A DNA stretch of 64,000 nucleotides from Clusia tigrina (Eukaryota; Arthropoda; Insecta; Diptera; Clusiidae): assembly GCA_920105625.2 (NCBI GenBank), contig OV050030.1, positions 78,085,400 to 78,149,399 on the forward strand. Reading direction: 5' to 3'. The notes beneath the pieces are model-generated. The model was not told the DNA's origin, made no database searches, and was given only the letters and a program-made list of their open reading frames with translations. Of this stretch, positions 23,326-35,000 are shown in pieces. Numbering within the stretch: the stretch's first letter is position 1; each line of letters starts with the position of its first letter. Made by a program: the position numbers and the translations under genes.

Positions 23326-26300
23326 TCAATTCAATACGATAGTGTATACAATATTTTTTGTTTGATTGTGTGGTGCATGAATAAATAAATTTGGTGGTGC
23401 TCCCACTCTGGAACATGCGACGTATAATTGTCCGTGAGAAAAGCACGGTTCCTCCAAATTCACACCACATACATGAAGCGTTTGTCCTTGAGCTTTATTA
23501 ACGGTTATAGCAAAGGATAAACGCACGGGAAATTGAAGACGTTTGAATTGAAATGGCATGTCTGTTGGTATTAATGGGATCCTTGGTATCAGTACAACTT
23601 CTCCTTTTGCTTTCCCAGTTAGAATTGTTGCTTCGATCAAATTGGGCATTAATTTTTTCACGGAAAGTCTCGTTCCATTGCAGAGTTTTGGTGAATTGAG
23701 ATTTCGAAGAAGTATGATCGATGAACCAATTTTCAAATTCAAAATATGCGGTGGCATACCATGTGGTTCCAAAGAATTCAAAACTTCAACCGGATAATTT
23801 ACTGCGTCTTTTTCATTCGTAGCAGTATCAATGGATTTGTATGATACCAAGTCACCTGGCAATTTCTGTTTTGAAAATTTGAAAATTTATTTCATTAACA
23901 TTTGCATTTTTTGGTGCTAAAATTGCGCGTTCTCTTAGCCAATCATGATTTTTATAGTTTTGAACAATGTTTGGAAAAACGTGATCAATTAGTTCTTCTT
24001 TTGATGGCATACTTGTGCAAAAGTTGTTCGGTAACGTGATAAACCCATTTAAATCACTTGCAATTTTGCCATCGCCAATCTGCAGCAGTTGCTTCGAAAA
24101 CTCACGTGCTGATGGATCATTTTGAAGACGCACACGCATATTTATGTTAAGCGCTAACTTCTGTATATTTGCCCAAAGAAACGAACTTTTCAAACATGCA
24201 TTAATTTCATCAGCTGGAATCGATCTGGGAATGACGGGCAACGTTTGTCGAAAATCACCAGATAGCAATATTAATGCACCTCCGAACAACTGTTGATTTC
24301 CACGTAGATCCTCTAATGTTCGATTCAATGCTTCCAAAGATTTTTTATGGGCCATCGGACATTCATCCCATAAAATGATTGCTGCTTGTTGCAAAACTTT
24401 GGCCATTCCAGAATTTCTTGAAATATTACACGTTGGAATCTCCACCGATTGCATGTTTAATTGCAGTTTTAAAGCGGAATGTGCAGTTCGGCCACCATCC
24501 AATAATGTAGCTGCAATACCAGAAGAAGCAAGTGCCAATGCGATTTTTCGTTCGGATCTAATTGTAGCTAAGATTAATGAAATGAGAAATGTTTTCCCAG
24601 TGCCACCAGGAGCGTCCAAAAAATATAATCCACCAGTGTTGTTAATACAGCTTGCATGATTCTATCGTATGCATTCCTTTGCTGAACATTCAATTGTGGA
24701 ATGTTTGTTTGCACAAATGCACGCAATTCATCGCATTCGAATTGCTGTTCGCGTTGCAGTTCTTGCTCAAATAAATCATGGATTGGACGATTAGGTGCGA
24801 TCATGCCTAATTGTCCTAATGTTTTATTTGCAATCATAAGGCAAATATCTTCAATCAATATCAAGGCCTCATTATACATTTCTAATGTATGTACCAATTC
24901 GGGATCCATCGAACGATGTTGAAGTCGAATCAAAATGTCTTCAGCCATGAAATCTTTATATTTATTCCACAATTCAAGTGGGTTTGATGGATAGCATGTT
25001 GATATTATTATTGCGAATAACATACGTATTTGATTTGGGTGAGCTGAAACTGATGCATCGTGAAGCGTAGCATCCCAATGCGTATCATCTTCAAGCAAAC
25101 GCAACTGTTGGCATGCATCACGATATGTTACACACAATTCACCGTCGACAGTTCTTAAATTCTGGAATGACTGTGGCCCACGTACGTTCACCAACAACAA
25201 TCGCAAATAAAAACATTCAACATTGTTTGGACTAACTGTATAAATGCGGCCTAAAGCATCCGTTGAAAAAACACCTCGGTAGCCATCAACAGGAGTACCT
25301 TTTTTGCGGCGTTGAAATTTTTTTGTTGATGCGTTCCAAATATAATATCGTGGTGCTTCCGAATATAATAGTGTTCTTGCAAATTCATCCGTTTCACATA
25401 ACTTGAAAAAAGCTGTCAGTGTAGTTGCTGGAGGCTGTAATGCACTTTGTGCGGCATTTGCATCAGTAAAAAAAACACGTTGCCCATTTTCAAGATGAAC
25501 TGCTAAATGTATAACAACAGGGTGTCTGTCATGTATTGGGAACGATAAAATTCGCCAAATAGCTTCGTTAGTACTAATATATCTTCCCATTTGGTACTGC
25601 AAAATTTCTTCATTTCTATTTTCAGCAGTCACTCCGAAAATAGCCATATCGCTACCTTTATTAACATACTTGCAAATGTATTTTATTGATTTGACTGAAT
25701 TGCAGTATTCGACATTTATGTGAGCATTGAAAATTTTTGACAACAATGGTGAATACGGCACTATCCAACGATTATCAACTTCAAAGTCTTGGTTCCGGAT
25801 TTTAATAGTAGTAGTTTTACCATTATCTTGAGCTGATCGTCGACGATACTGTGGATATCCATCATCACCGTGTATTGTTTCTGCAATCAATTGTCTTGGA
25901 AAACGCTTTGAACATTTGCCGTCGATCATACATGGTGAATTTGGATTGATTTCACCGCAGGGACCGTGTATCATATTTTTCGAGACAACTGCAAATAATT
26001 GTGGATCGATGGTTTGATCTGGAATTTCGGCCGATATAACACTATCAATCATATCTGGTGTTATTTTCTGTACCAACCATATCAAAATGTGAGCGTGCGG
26101 CAAGCCTCTTTTTTGCTATTCAATTGTATACATATAGCAGCGCACTTCTCCAAATACACGGAGCTTGACAATCAGATCTATCAGCTTTTTTAATTTTTGG
26201 TGGAATATGCGAGCGGTTACATCGTGTCGATCTGTTGGGACCTGACCATCAAATAAGCAATCCTTCACATCAGCCCATTTTGGGTTGCAAGTAAATGTGA

Positions 26301-26657
26301 TGAACAAATCTGGACGGCCGTAATGACGAACATATGACATGGCATCTTGTGTATACTCGTGCATATAACGTGGGCTACCGGTACATGACGATGGTAATAT
26401 CGTCCAGCGTCCAATGTCATTCACATTCACATCATTCAATAGTGCATCACGTAAATGTATATACTCTTCAGATCTCAATCGGGCTTGATTATGACGGATG
26501 AAATGCAATCGTTCGCTCTCGATTTTAGCATACATGTCCACAATGTATTGATGAAAAAGTTTATTGCATCGCAAAATGTAATTGTCCTCTTGATCACGAA
26601 TCATCAATCGATACGAATAAAAATTCATCGCACTAACTTTTTTCGTTATTTGTTGGC

Positions 26658-26710
26658 CTGCAAATATTAAAAATTATTCTTTTAGTTATTTTAACGCAAA
26701 GATTACTCAC
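26658..26710 (-). other. Intron 2 of Helitron RepHel
   Basis: 53 bp with donor GTGAGT and acceptor TTTGCAG. Removing it joins the two neighbouring open frames in phase, and the split codon (one base before, two after) reads through into a conserved RepHel stretch. Confidence 0.75.
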
Positions 26711-27236
26711 AAAAGTAATCAAAAATCATTATTTTTTTACCAGTCATTGGATTTATCAATGGTATATTTATATGATAACCATCATCTCCTCTCCAGAACA
26801 AAATCGGGTATTGCAATGCGTCATAACAACGATGGAGTTCAGAAATACGATTTAGTTGCTCATTCCTACGGTGCAAAACAATATCTCTTGGCCGAAATTG
26901 TTCACCAACTATTACGATTGCCACTTCATCGATTGTTGGTGCGTTAAATCGCCTGGAATGTTGCCCGAGTGGTGTTCTGTCGGCACGTATTATGATTTTA
27001 TGATCATCGGTGGGCATCTGATCCAGTGCAATCTTGAATAATTTAACCAATTCATTGTGCTGATGTAAAAATCTTTGCAGCTCTCTCAAGATTTCTCTTC
27101 TTGTATTTGAAGCAATTGTACAGCGCTGATTCAGTTCGCTGTTCTCATTACCAATGAAATATATTTGCAAAAACTGATGGTCAGCATCTGGGAATGGCAA
27201 CAATGACCCAGCTCTATGATATATCTGTCCTTGAAT

Positions 27237-27342
27237 CTGTAATGTTTTTGAAATAGATTTAGATGACGAATCCGAAGACAGCAAATACAGAGACAGCACA
27301 TAAATCAAATTTGATATCATTTATTCCATGCGAAGTAATTAC
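27237..27342 (-). other. Intron 1 of Helitron RepHel
   Basis: 106 bp, donor AAG/GTAATT and acceptor ACATTACAG. The flanking open frames are each closed by stops if it is retained and join in phase if it is removed (exon 1 is exactly 162 codons). Confidence 0.7.
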
Positions 27343-27828
27343 CTTAAACGTCGGCATAAATCCATCTCTTATAATATTTGTAGCTCCAAAAGATGTCATT
27401 TGGAAGCATGAATTGCCATAAATTAATGAGTGTAAAGGATCTGGTGGAGGTTCTAACACAGGCAATTTAACTTTCCCACCAGCACAGCACATGCCAGGCG
27501 TTTCGTTCATAAATTTGAATGCTTTACAATGCACACATTGTTTATTCATTTGTCCAATATAAGAATACATACTGTAATCAATTGTGCTATCATAATTATA
27601 AGCCGCCAATTCCATTTGTCCATTTGAGGGACGCGTACGTCGATTTATCGACCTTTCACTGTCAACGGTGTTTGCACTATCAACCGATTGGTTTATACGT
27701 CTACGTCGTTCCCTCTGTGATGCATTTTGTTGAATACGATCTTGTTCACTTTGTGATCTTCGATTGGTTGAAACAACTCTCGAATGACGCGTACGTCTAC
27801 CAATATTTGAGCGACTTGGACGTGGCAT

Positions 27829-28304
27829 TTCGAATTTGTTCTATGTACGAAAAGAGTAATCATTTAAATTAATTTCAAGAGTTAAAAAAACTATATCCAA
27901 ATGTCATATATTCGCATTATTTGGTTGTTTTATGTATAAAAAAATTAAGAACTGAGGAAAAAGAACTATACAAAGTGACACTAACACGTATATAAATGGC
28001 CTGAAACCCGATAGCAATTCAACCAGAAAATCCAAATGGAAAGCGTATATACACTACTGTCTGTTTGTATTTAAATGGTCAAACAAAAACAAATAAATTG
28101 TTTGATGATGTATGGCTGAAAATATGAAAAACAAAAAAAAAATCAAATGCGACTCTTACCGATTACGTCTGTCCACAATTCGAGTTCGATGGAAAATAAC
28201 CTTAAAATGATCACTCACTGGTAGGTGTCAATGTATATGCGTGTATGCTCTACAACGTGCATTTATCATGTATTTCACTTGCACCAATTTTTTATATATA
28301 TAGA
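27829..28304 (-). other. Helitron 5' non-coding region
   Basis: Upstream of the RepHel ATG and reaching the TC terminus. AT-rich with no gene. Its outermost 29 bp (28276-28304) are identical to the last 29 bp of each 557-bp satellite unit. Confidence 0.6.
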
Positions 28305-29088
28305 AGATATAGATTTCGCCGAAAAGTGTCAATTGAATTTTCTCATTAAGATTGTTGACTCTATCATTTTTTTGTGCCTAAATTGCAAGTTCGCACAGCC
28401 ATTCAGGATTTTTGTAGTTTGGGAATACCTTGTCGTCAACGGCTTGAATACTAATTACCGTTTGACTGAAGTTCGGTGGGAACGAAATCTCATTCCCAAT
28501 TGTTTCTTGCAAATCTATCGATCTCAAAAAATTCGGAAAATTCGGAAAATTCGAAAATTAAAAAAACTTAATCTCACTTTTTGTTCTCATTTTTTTTATA
28601 TGTGCGTGGTGTTGCACGCGCACATTTAGTTTCATATTGGTGTTGTAAGCACTGACTGATACTCCAATAACTCAACAGATGGAGCTGTAGACGCTTATTT
28701 ATTTTGACAGCTGCGTATATTGTGTGTTCTTTCTGATTTTTTTATTCGAACAGTGCGGACACGGTCAATTGACTTTCTGACATTTTTCCAAATTTTAATT
28801 GATTTCTCGAGTTGTTCGGGCCATTGTGCATTCGTCCCAAATGATAAATTTGCACGTTTTAAGGATTGTGCCCATTTTCAATAAAATCGCTTAATTAATT
28901 CAGAAAATATAGAATAAGGTAGCTTCTACCACTTTTGCCCTATTTAACGTCAAAAATTTTGATATTTTTAAGAAATGTGTATCCTATGTCATCGGTTAGA
29001 TAATTCTGAAGACGTTGTAAAAACTTAATCAAAATCCCGCCTTTTTCCAATCCATACGTTGCAAACATACATACATTTTTATATAGAA
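28305..29088 (-). pseudogene. Older Helitron remnant: helicase fragment and diverged terminal repeat
   Basis: 28345-28440 matches the helicase region at 23890-23975, and 28805-28870 matches the Walker B region at 24340-24400, where the minus strand still reads WDEC. The spacing between them (about 460 bases) is close to that in the complete copy. Both are full of stops and clearly more diverged. From about 28916 to 29088 the sequence resembles a diverged half-unit of the adjacent satellite, with AAACATACATACAT at its end. Confidence 0.6.
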
Positions 29089-32000
29089 TTAGGTAGGGGG
29101 AGTTTTTATCCCTTTTGTCAATTTTACCCCCTAAATGTGGAACAATCCAAACAATGTATAGCCTATTTTATCCGAGGGGTTTTTCTGAAGACTCTCTGAA
29201 AATTTCATCAAAATTGGTTTAGCCGTTTTCGAGTGCATGCATTGCTTACATGCATACATACATACATAGGGAGGGAAAGTTTTTATCCCATTTGCCAATT
29301 TCACCCCCTACATGTAAAAAATCCAAACAATGTGTAGCGTATGTTACTCGCGAGTTTATTCTGAAAATTGCCTGAAAATTTCATCAAAATCGGTTCAGCC
29401 GTTTTCGAGTACATACGTTGCATACAAACATACATACATACATGCAAACTTTTATATGGACAAAATCACGTGTTGACATAAAAGGTCATAACTCACGAAC
29501 GCGTTGACCGATTTCGTGCAAACTTATCTATAAACCATCTACACGACCATACGAACAAACCACAAAAAGTTTCATTGAATTCGGTTTGACGGTTCATGAG
29601 TTATAAAGTCACAACGCACTTGCACCAATTTTTTATATATATAGATTAGGTAGGGGGAGTTTTTATCCCTTTTGTCAATTTTACCCCCTAAATGTGGAAC
29701 AATCCAAACAATGTATAGCCTATTTTATCCGAGGGGTTTTTCTGAAGACTCTCTGAAAATTTCATCAAAATTGGTTTAGCCGTTTTCGAGTGCATGCATT
29801 GCTTACATGCATACATACATACATAGGGAGGGAAAGTTTGTATCCCATTTGCCAATTTCACCCCCTACATGTAAAAAATCCAAACAATGTGTAGCGTATG
29901 TTACTCGCGAGTTTATTCTGAAAATTGCCTGAAAATTTCATCAAAATCGGTTCAGCCGTTTTCGAGTACATACGTTGCATACAAACATACATACATACAT
30001 GCAAACTTTTATATGGACAAAATCACGTGTTGACATAAAAGGTCATAACTCACGAACGCGTTGACCGATTTCGTGCAAACTTATCTATAAACCATCTACA
30101 CGACCATACGAACAAACCACAAAAAGTTTCATTGAATTCGGTTTGACGGTTCATGAGTTATAAAGTCACAACGCACTTGCACCAATTTTTTATATATATA
30201 GATTAGGTAGGGGGAGTTTTTATCCCTTTTGTCAATTTTACCCCCTAAATGTGGAACAATCCAAACAATGTATAGTCTATGTTATCCGAGGGGTTTTTCT
30301 GAAGACTCTCTGAAAATTTCATCAAAATCGGTCCAGCCGGTTTCGAGTGCATGCATTGCTTACATGCATACATACATACATAGGGAGGGAAAGTTTTTAT
30401 CCCATTTGCCAATTTCACCCCCTACATGTAAAAAATCCAAACAATGTGTAGCGTATGTTACTCGCGAGTTTATTCTGAAAATTGCCTGAAAATTTCATCA
30501 AAATCGGTTCAGCCGTTTTCGAGTACATACGTTGCATACAAACATACATACATACATGCAAACTTTTATATGGACAAAATCACGTGTTGACATAAAAGGT
30601 CATAACTCACGAACGCGTCGACCGATTTCGTGCAAACTTATCTATAAACCATCTACACGACCATACGAACAAACCACAAAAAGTTTCATTGAATTCGGTT
30701 TGACGATTCATGAGTTATAAAGTCACAACGCACTTGCACCAATTTTTTATATATATAGATTAGGTAGGGGGAGATTTTATCCCTTTTGTCAATTTTACCC
30801 CCTAAATGTGGAACAATCCAAACAATGTATAGCCTATGTTATCCGAGGGGTTTTTCTGAAGACTCTCTGAAAATTTCATCAAAATCGGTCCAGCCGTTTT
30901 CGAGTGCATGCATTGCTTACATGCATACATACATACATAGGGAGGGAAAGTTTTTATCCCATTTGCCAATTTCACCCCCTACATGTAAAAAATCCAAACA
31001 ATGTGTAGCGTATGTTACTCGCGAGTTTATTCTGAAAATTGCCTGAAAATTTCATCAAAATCGGTTCAGCCGTTTTCGAGTACATACGTTGCATACAAAC
31101 ATACATACATACATGCAAACTTTTATATGGACAAAATCACGTGTTGACATAAAAGGTCATAACTCACGAACGCGTCGACCGATTTCGTGCAAACTTATCT
31201 ATAAACCATCTACACGACCATACGAACAAACCACAAAAAGTTTCATTGAATTCGGTTTGACGGTTCATGAGTTATAAAGTCACAACGCACTTGCACCAAT
31301 TTTTTATATATATAGATTAGGTAGGGGGAGTTTTTATCCCTTTTGTCAATTTTACCCCCTAAATGTGGAACAATCCAAACAATGTATAGTCTATGTTATC
31401 CGAGGGGTTTTTCTGAAGACTCTCTGAAAATTTCATCAAAATCGGTCCAGCCGGTTTCGAGTGCATGCATTGCTTACATGCATACATACCTACATAGGGA
31501 GGGAAAGTTTTTATCCCATTTGCCAATTTCACCCCCTACATGTAAAAAATCCAAACAATGTGTAGCGTATGTTACTCGCGAGTTTATTCTGAAAATTGCC
31601 TGAAAATTTCATCAAAATCGGTTCAGCCGTTTTCGAGTACATACGTTGCATACAAACATACATACATACATGCAAACTTTTATATGGACAAAATCACGTG
31701 TTGACATAAAAGGTCATAACTCACGAACGCGTCGACCGATTTCGTGCAAACTTATCTATAAACCATCTACACGACCATACGAACAAACCACAAAAAGTTT
31801 CATTGAATTCGGTTTGACGATTCATGAGTTATAAAGTCACAACGCACTTGCACCAATTTTTTATATATATAGATTAGGTAGGGGGAGTTTTTATCCCTTT
31901 TGTCAATTTTACCCCCTAAATGTGGAACAATCCAAACAATGTATAGCCTATGTTATCCGAGGGGTTTTTCTGAAGACTCTCTGAAAATTTCATCAAAATC

Positions 32001-35000
32001 GGTCCAGCCGTTTTCGAGTGCATGCATTGCTTACATGCATACATACATACATAGGGAGGGAAAGTTTTTATCCCATTTGCCAATTTCACCCCCTACATGT
32101 AAAAAATCCAAACAATGTGTAGCGTATGTTACTCGCGAGTTTATTCTGAAAATTGCCTGAAAATTTCATCAAAATCGGTTCAGCCGTTTTCGAGTACATA
32201 CGTTGCATACAAACATACATACATACATGCAAACTTTTATATGGACAAAATCACGTGTTGACATAAAAGGTCATAACTCACGAACGCGTCGACCGATTTC
32301 GTGCAAACTTATCTATAAACCATCTACACGACCATACGAACAAACCACAAAAAGTTTCATTGAATTCGGTTTGACGGTTCATGAGTTATAAAGTCACAAC
32401 GCACTTGCACCAATTTTTTATATATATAGATTAGGTAGGGGGAGTTTTTATCCCTTTTGTCAATTTTACCCCCTAAATGTGGAACAATCCAAACAATGTA
32501 TAGTCTATGTTATCCGAGGGGTTTTTCTGAAGACTCTCTGAAAATTTCATCAAAATCGGTCCAGCCGGTTTCGAGTGCATGCATTGCTTACATGCATACA
32601 TACATACATAGGGAGGGAAAGTTTTTATCCCATTTGCCAATTTCACCCCCTACATGTAAAAAATCCAAACAATGTGTAGCGTATGTTACTCGCGAGTTTA
32701 TTCTGAAAATTGCCTGAAAATTTCATCAAAATCGGTTCAGCCGTTTTCGAGTACATACGTTGCATACAAACATACATACATACATGCAAACTTTTATATG
32801 GACAAAATCACGTGTTGACATAAAAGGTCATAACTCACGAACGCGTCGACCGATTTCGTGCAAACTTATCTATAAACCATCTACACGACCATACGAACAA
32901 ACCACAAAAAGTTTCATTGAATTCGGTTTGACGGTTCATGAGTTATAAAGTCACAACGCACTTGCACCAATTTTTTATATATATAGATTAGGTAGGGGGA
33001 GTTTTTATCCCTTTTGTCAATTTTACCCCCTAAATATGGAACAATCCAAACAATGTATAGCCTATGTTATCCGAGGCGTTTTTCTGAAGACTCTCTGAAA
33101 ATTTCATCAAAATCGGTCCAGCCGTTTTCGAGTGCATGCATTGCTTACATGCATACATACATACATAGGGAGGGAAAGTTTTTATCCCATTTGCCAATTT
33201 CACGCCCTACATGTAAAAAATCCAAACAATGTGTAGCGTATGTTACTCGCGAGTTTATTCTGAAAATTGCCTGAAAATTTCATCAAAATCGGTTCAGCCG
33301 TTTTCGAGTACATACGTTGCATACAAACATACATACATACATGCAAACTTTTATATGGACAAAATCACGTGTTGACATAAAAGGTCATAACTCACGAACG
33401 CGTCGACCGATTTCGTGCAAACTTATCTATAAACCATCTACACGACCATACGAACAAACCACAAAAAGTTTCATTGAATTCGGTTTGACGGTTCATGAGT
33501 TATAAAGTCACAACCCACTTGCACCAATTTTTTATATATATAGATTAGGTAGGGGGAGTTTTTATCCCTTTTGTCAATTTTACCCCCTAAATGTGGAACA
33601 ATCCAAACAATGTATAGTCTATGTTATCCGAGGGGTTTTTCTGAAGACTCTCTGAAAATTTCATCAAAATCGGTCCAGCCGGTTTCGAGTGCATGCATTG
33701 CTTACATGCATACATACATACATAGGGAGGGAAAGTTTTTATCCCATTTGCCAATTTCACCCCCTACATGTAAAAAATCCAAACAATGTGTAGCGTATGT
33801 TACTCGCGAGTTTATTCTGAAAATTGCCTGAAAATTTCATCAAAATCGGTTCAGCCGTTTTCGAGTACATACGTTGCATACAAACATACATACATACATG
33901 CAAACTTTTATATGGACAAAATCACGTGTTGACATAAAAGGTCATAACTCACGAACGCGTCGACCGATTTCGTGCAAACTTATCTATAAACCATCTACAC
34001 GACCATACGAACAAACCACAAAAAGTTTCATTGAATTCGGTTTGACTGTTCATGAGTTATAAAGTCACAACGCACTTGCACCAATTTTTTATATATATAG
34101 ATTAGGTAGGGGGAGTGTTTATCCCTTTTGTCAATTTTACCCCCTAAATGTGGAACAATCCAAACAATGTATAGCCTATGTTATCCGAGGGGTTTTTCTG
34201 AAGACTCTCTGAAAATTTCATCAAAATCGGTCCAGCCGTTTTCGAGTGCATGCATTGCTTACATGCATACATACATACATAGGGAGAGAAAGTTTTTATC
34301 CCATTTGCCAATTTCACCCCCTACATGTAAAAAATCCAAACAATGTGTAGCGTATGTTACTCGCGAGTTTATTCTGAAAATTGCCTGAAAATTTCATCAA
34401 AATCGGTTCAGCCGTTTTCGAGTACATACGTTGCATACAAACATACATACATACATGCAAACTTTTATATGGACAAAATCACGTGTTGACATAAAAGGTC
34501 ATAACTCACGAACGCGTCGACCGATTTCGTGCAAACTTATCTATAAACCATCTACACGACCATACGAACAAACCACAAAAAGTTTCATTGAATTCGGTTT
34601 GACGGTTCATGAGTTATAAAGTCAGAACGCACTTGCACCAATTTTTTATATATATAGATTAGGTAGGGGGAGTGTTTATCCCTTTTGTCAATTTTACCCC
34701 CTAAATGTGGAACAATCCAAACAATGTATAGCCTATGTTATCCGAGGGGTTTTTCTGAAGACTCTCTGAAAATTTCATCAAAATCGGTCCAGCCGTTTTC
34801 GAGTGCATGCATTGCTTACATGCATACATACATACATAGGGAGGGAAAGTTTTTATCCCATTTGCCAATTTCACCCCCTACATGTAAAAAATCCAAACAA
34901 TGTGTAGCGTATGTTACTCGCGAGTTTATTCTGAAAATTGCCTGAAAATTTCATCAAAATCGGTTCAGCCGTTTTCGAGTACATACGTTGCATACAAACA

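Larger units (their letters stand above)
23326..27828 (-). pseudogene. Helitron Rep-helicase gene with two introns; one stop, two frameshifts
   Basis: RepHel protein of Helitrons: a HUH nuclease nicks and joins single strands, and a Pif1-family helicase unwinds DNA. Exon 1 (27828-27343) starts at ATG and holds a CxxC/CC zinc-finger-like region. Exon 2 is 27236-26711. Exon 3 (26657 downward) has the FITFTCNPKW motif, the HUH motif (PHAHILIW, about 26100) and the two-Tyr site KYICKYVNKG (about 25680). The helicase has Walker A GGTGKT (about 24605), Walker B DECPM (about 24370), SGDFRQTLPVI (about 24245) and the C-terminal NKAQGQT and VACSR motifs. Breaks: in-frame TAG at 26118-26116 directly before the HUH motif, a frameshift near 24650 before Walker A, and another near 23870. 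All catalytic motifs are still legible, so the copy died recently. Confidence 0.9.
22840..28304 (-). mobile_element. Helitron, about 5.5 kb
   Basis: Rolling-circle transposon on the minus strand. The right (5') end, read on the minus strand, begins TCTATATATATAAAAAA (28304 downward), with the TC start of Helitrons. The left (3') end reads GGGTCCGCTAG, ending CTAG at 22840 and followed by T, which fits the CTRR terminus and A/T insertion rule. Short GC-rich inverted repeats lie just inside the 3' end. A second terminus-like sequence at about 23217-23250 suggests a nested or older 3' end. The 5' boundary is less certain because Helitron remnants also lie beyond it. Confidence 0.75.

Noticed and set aside
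26110..26118. Programmed readthrough of the Helitron TAG
   Set aside because: The following context CAA AAA lacks the known CAR-YYA signal, and the gene has two further frameshifts, so simple decay is the better explanation.
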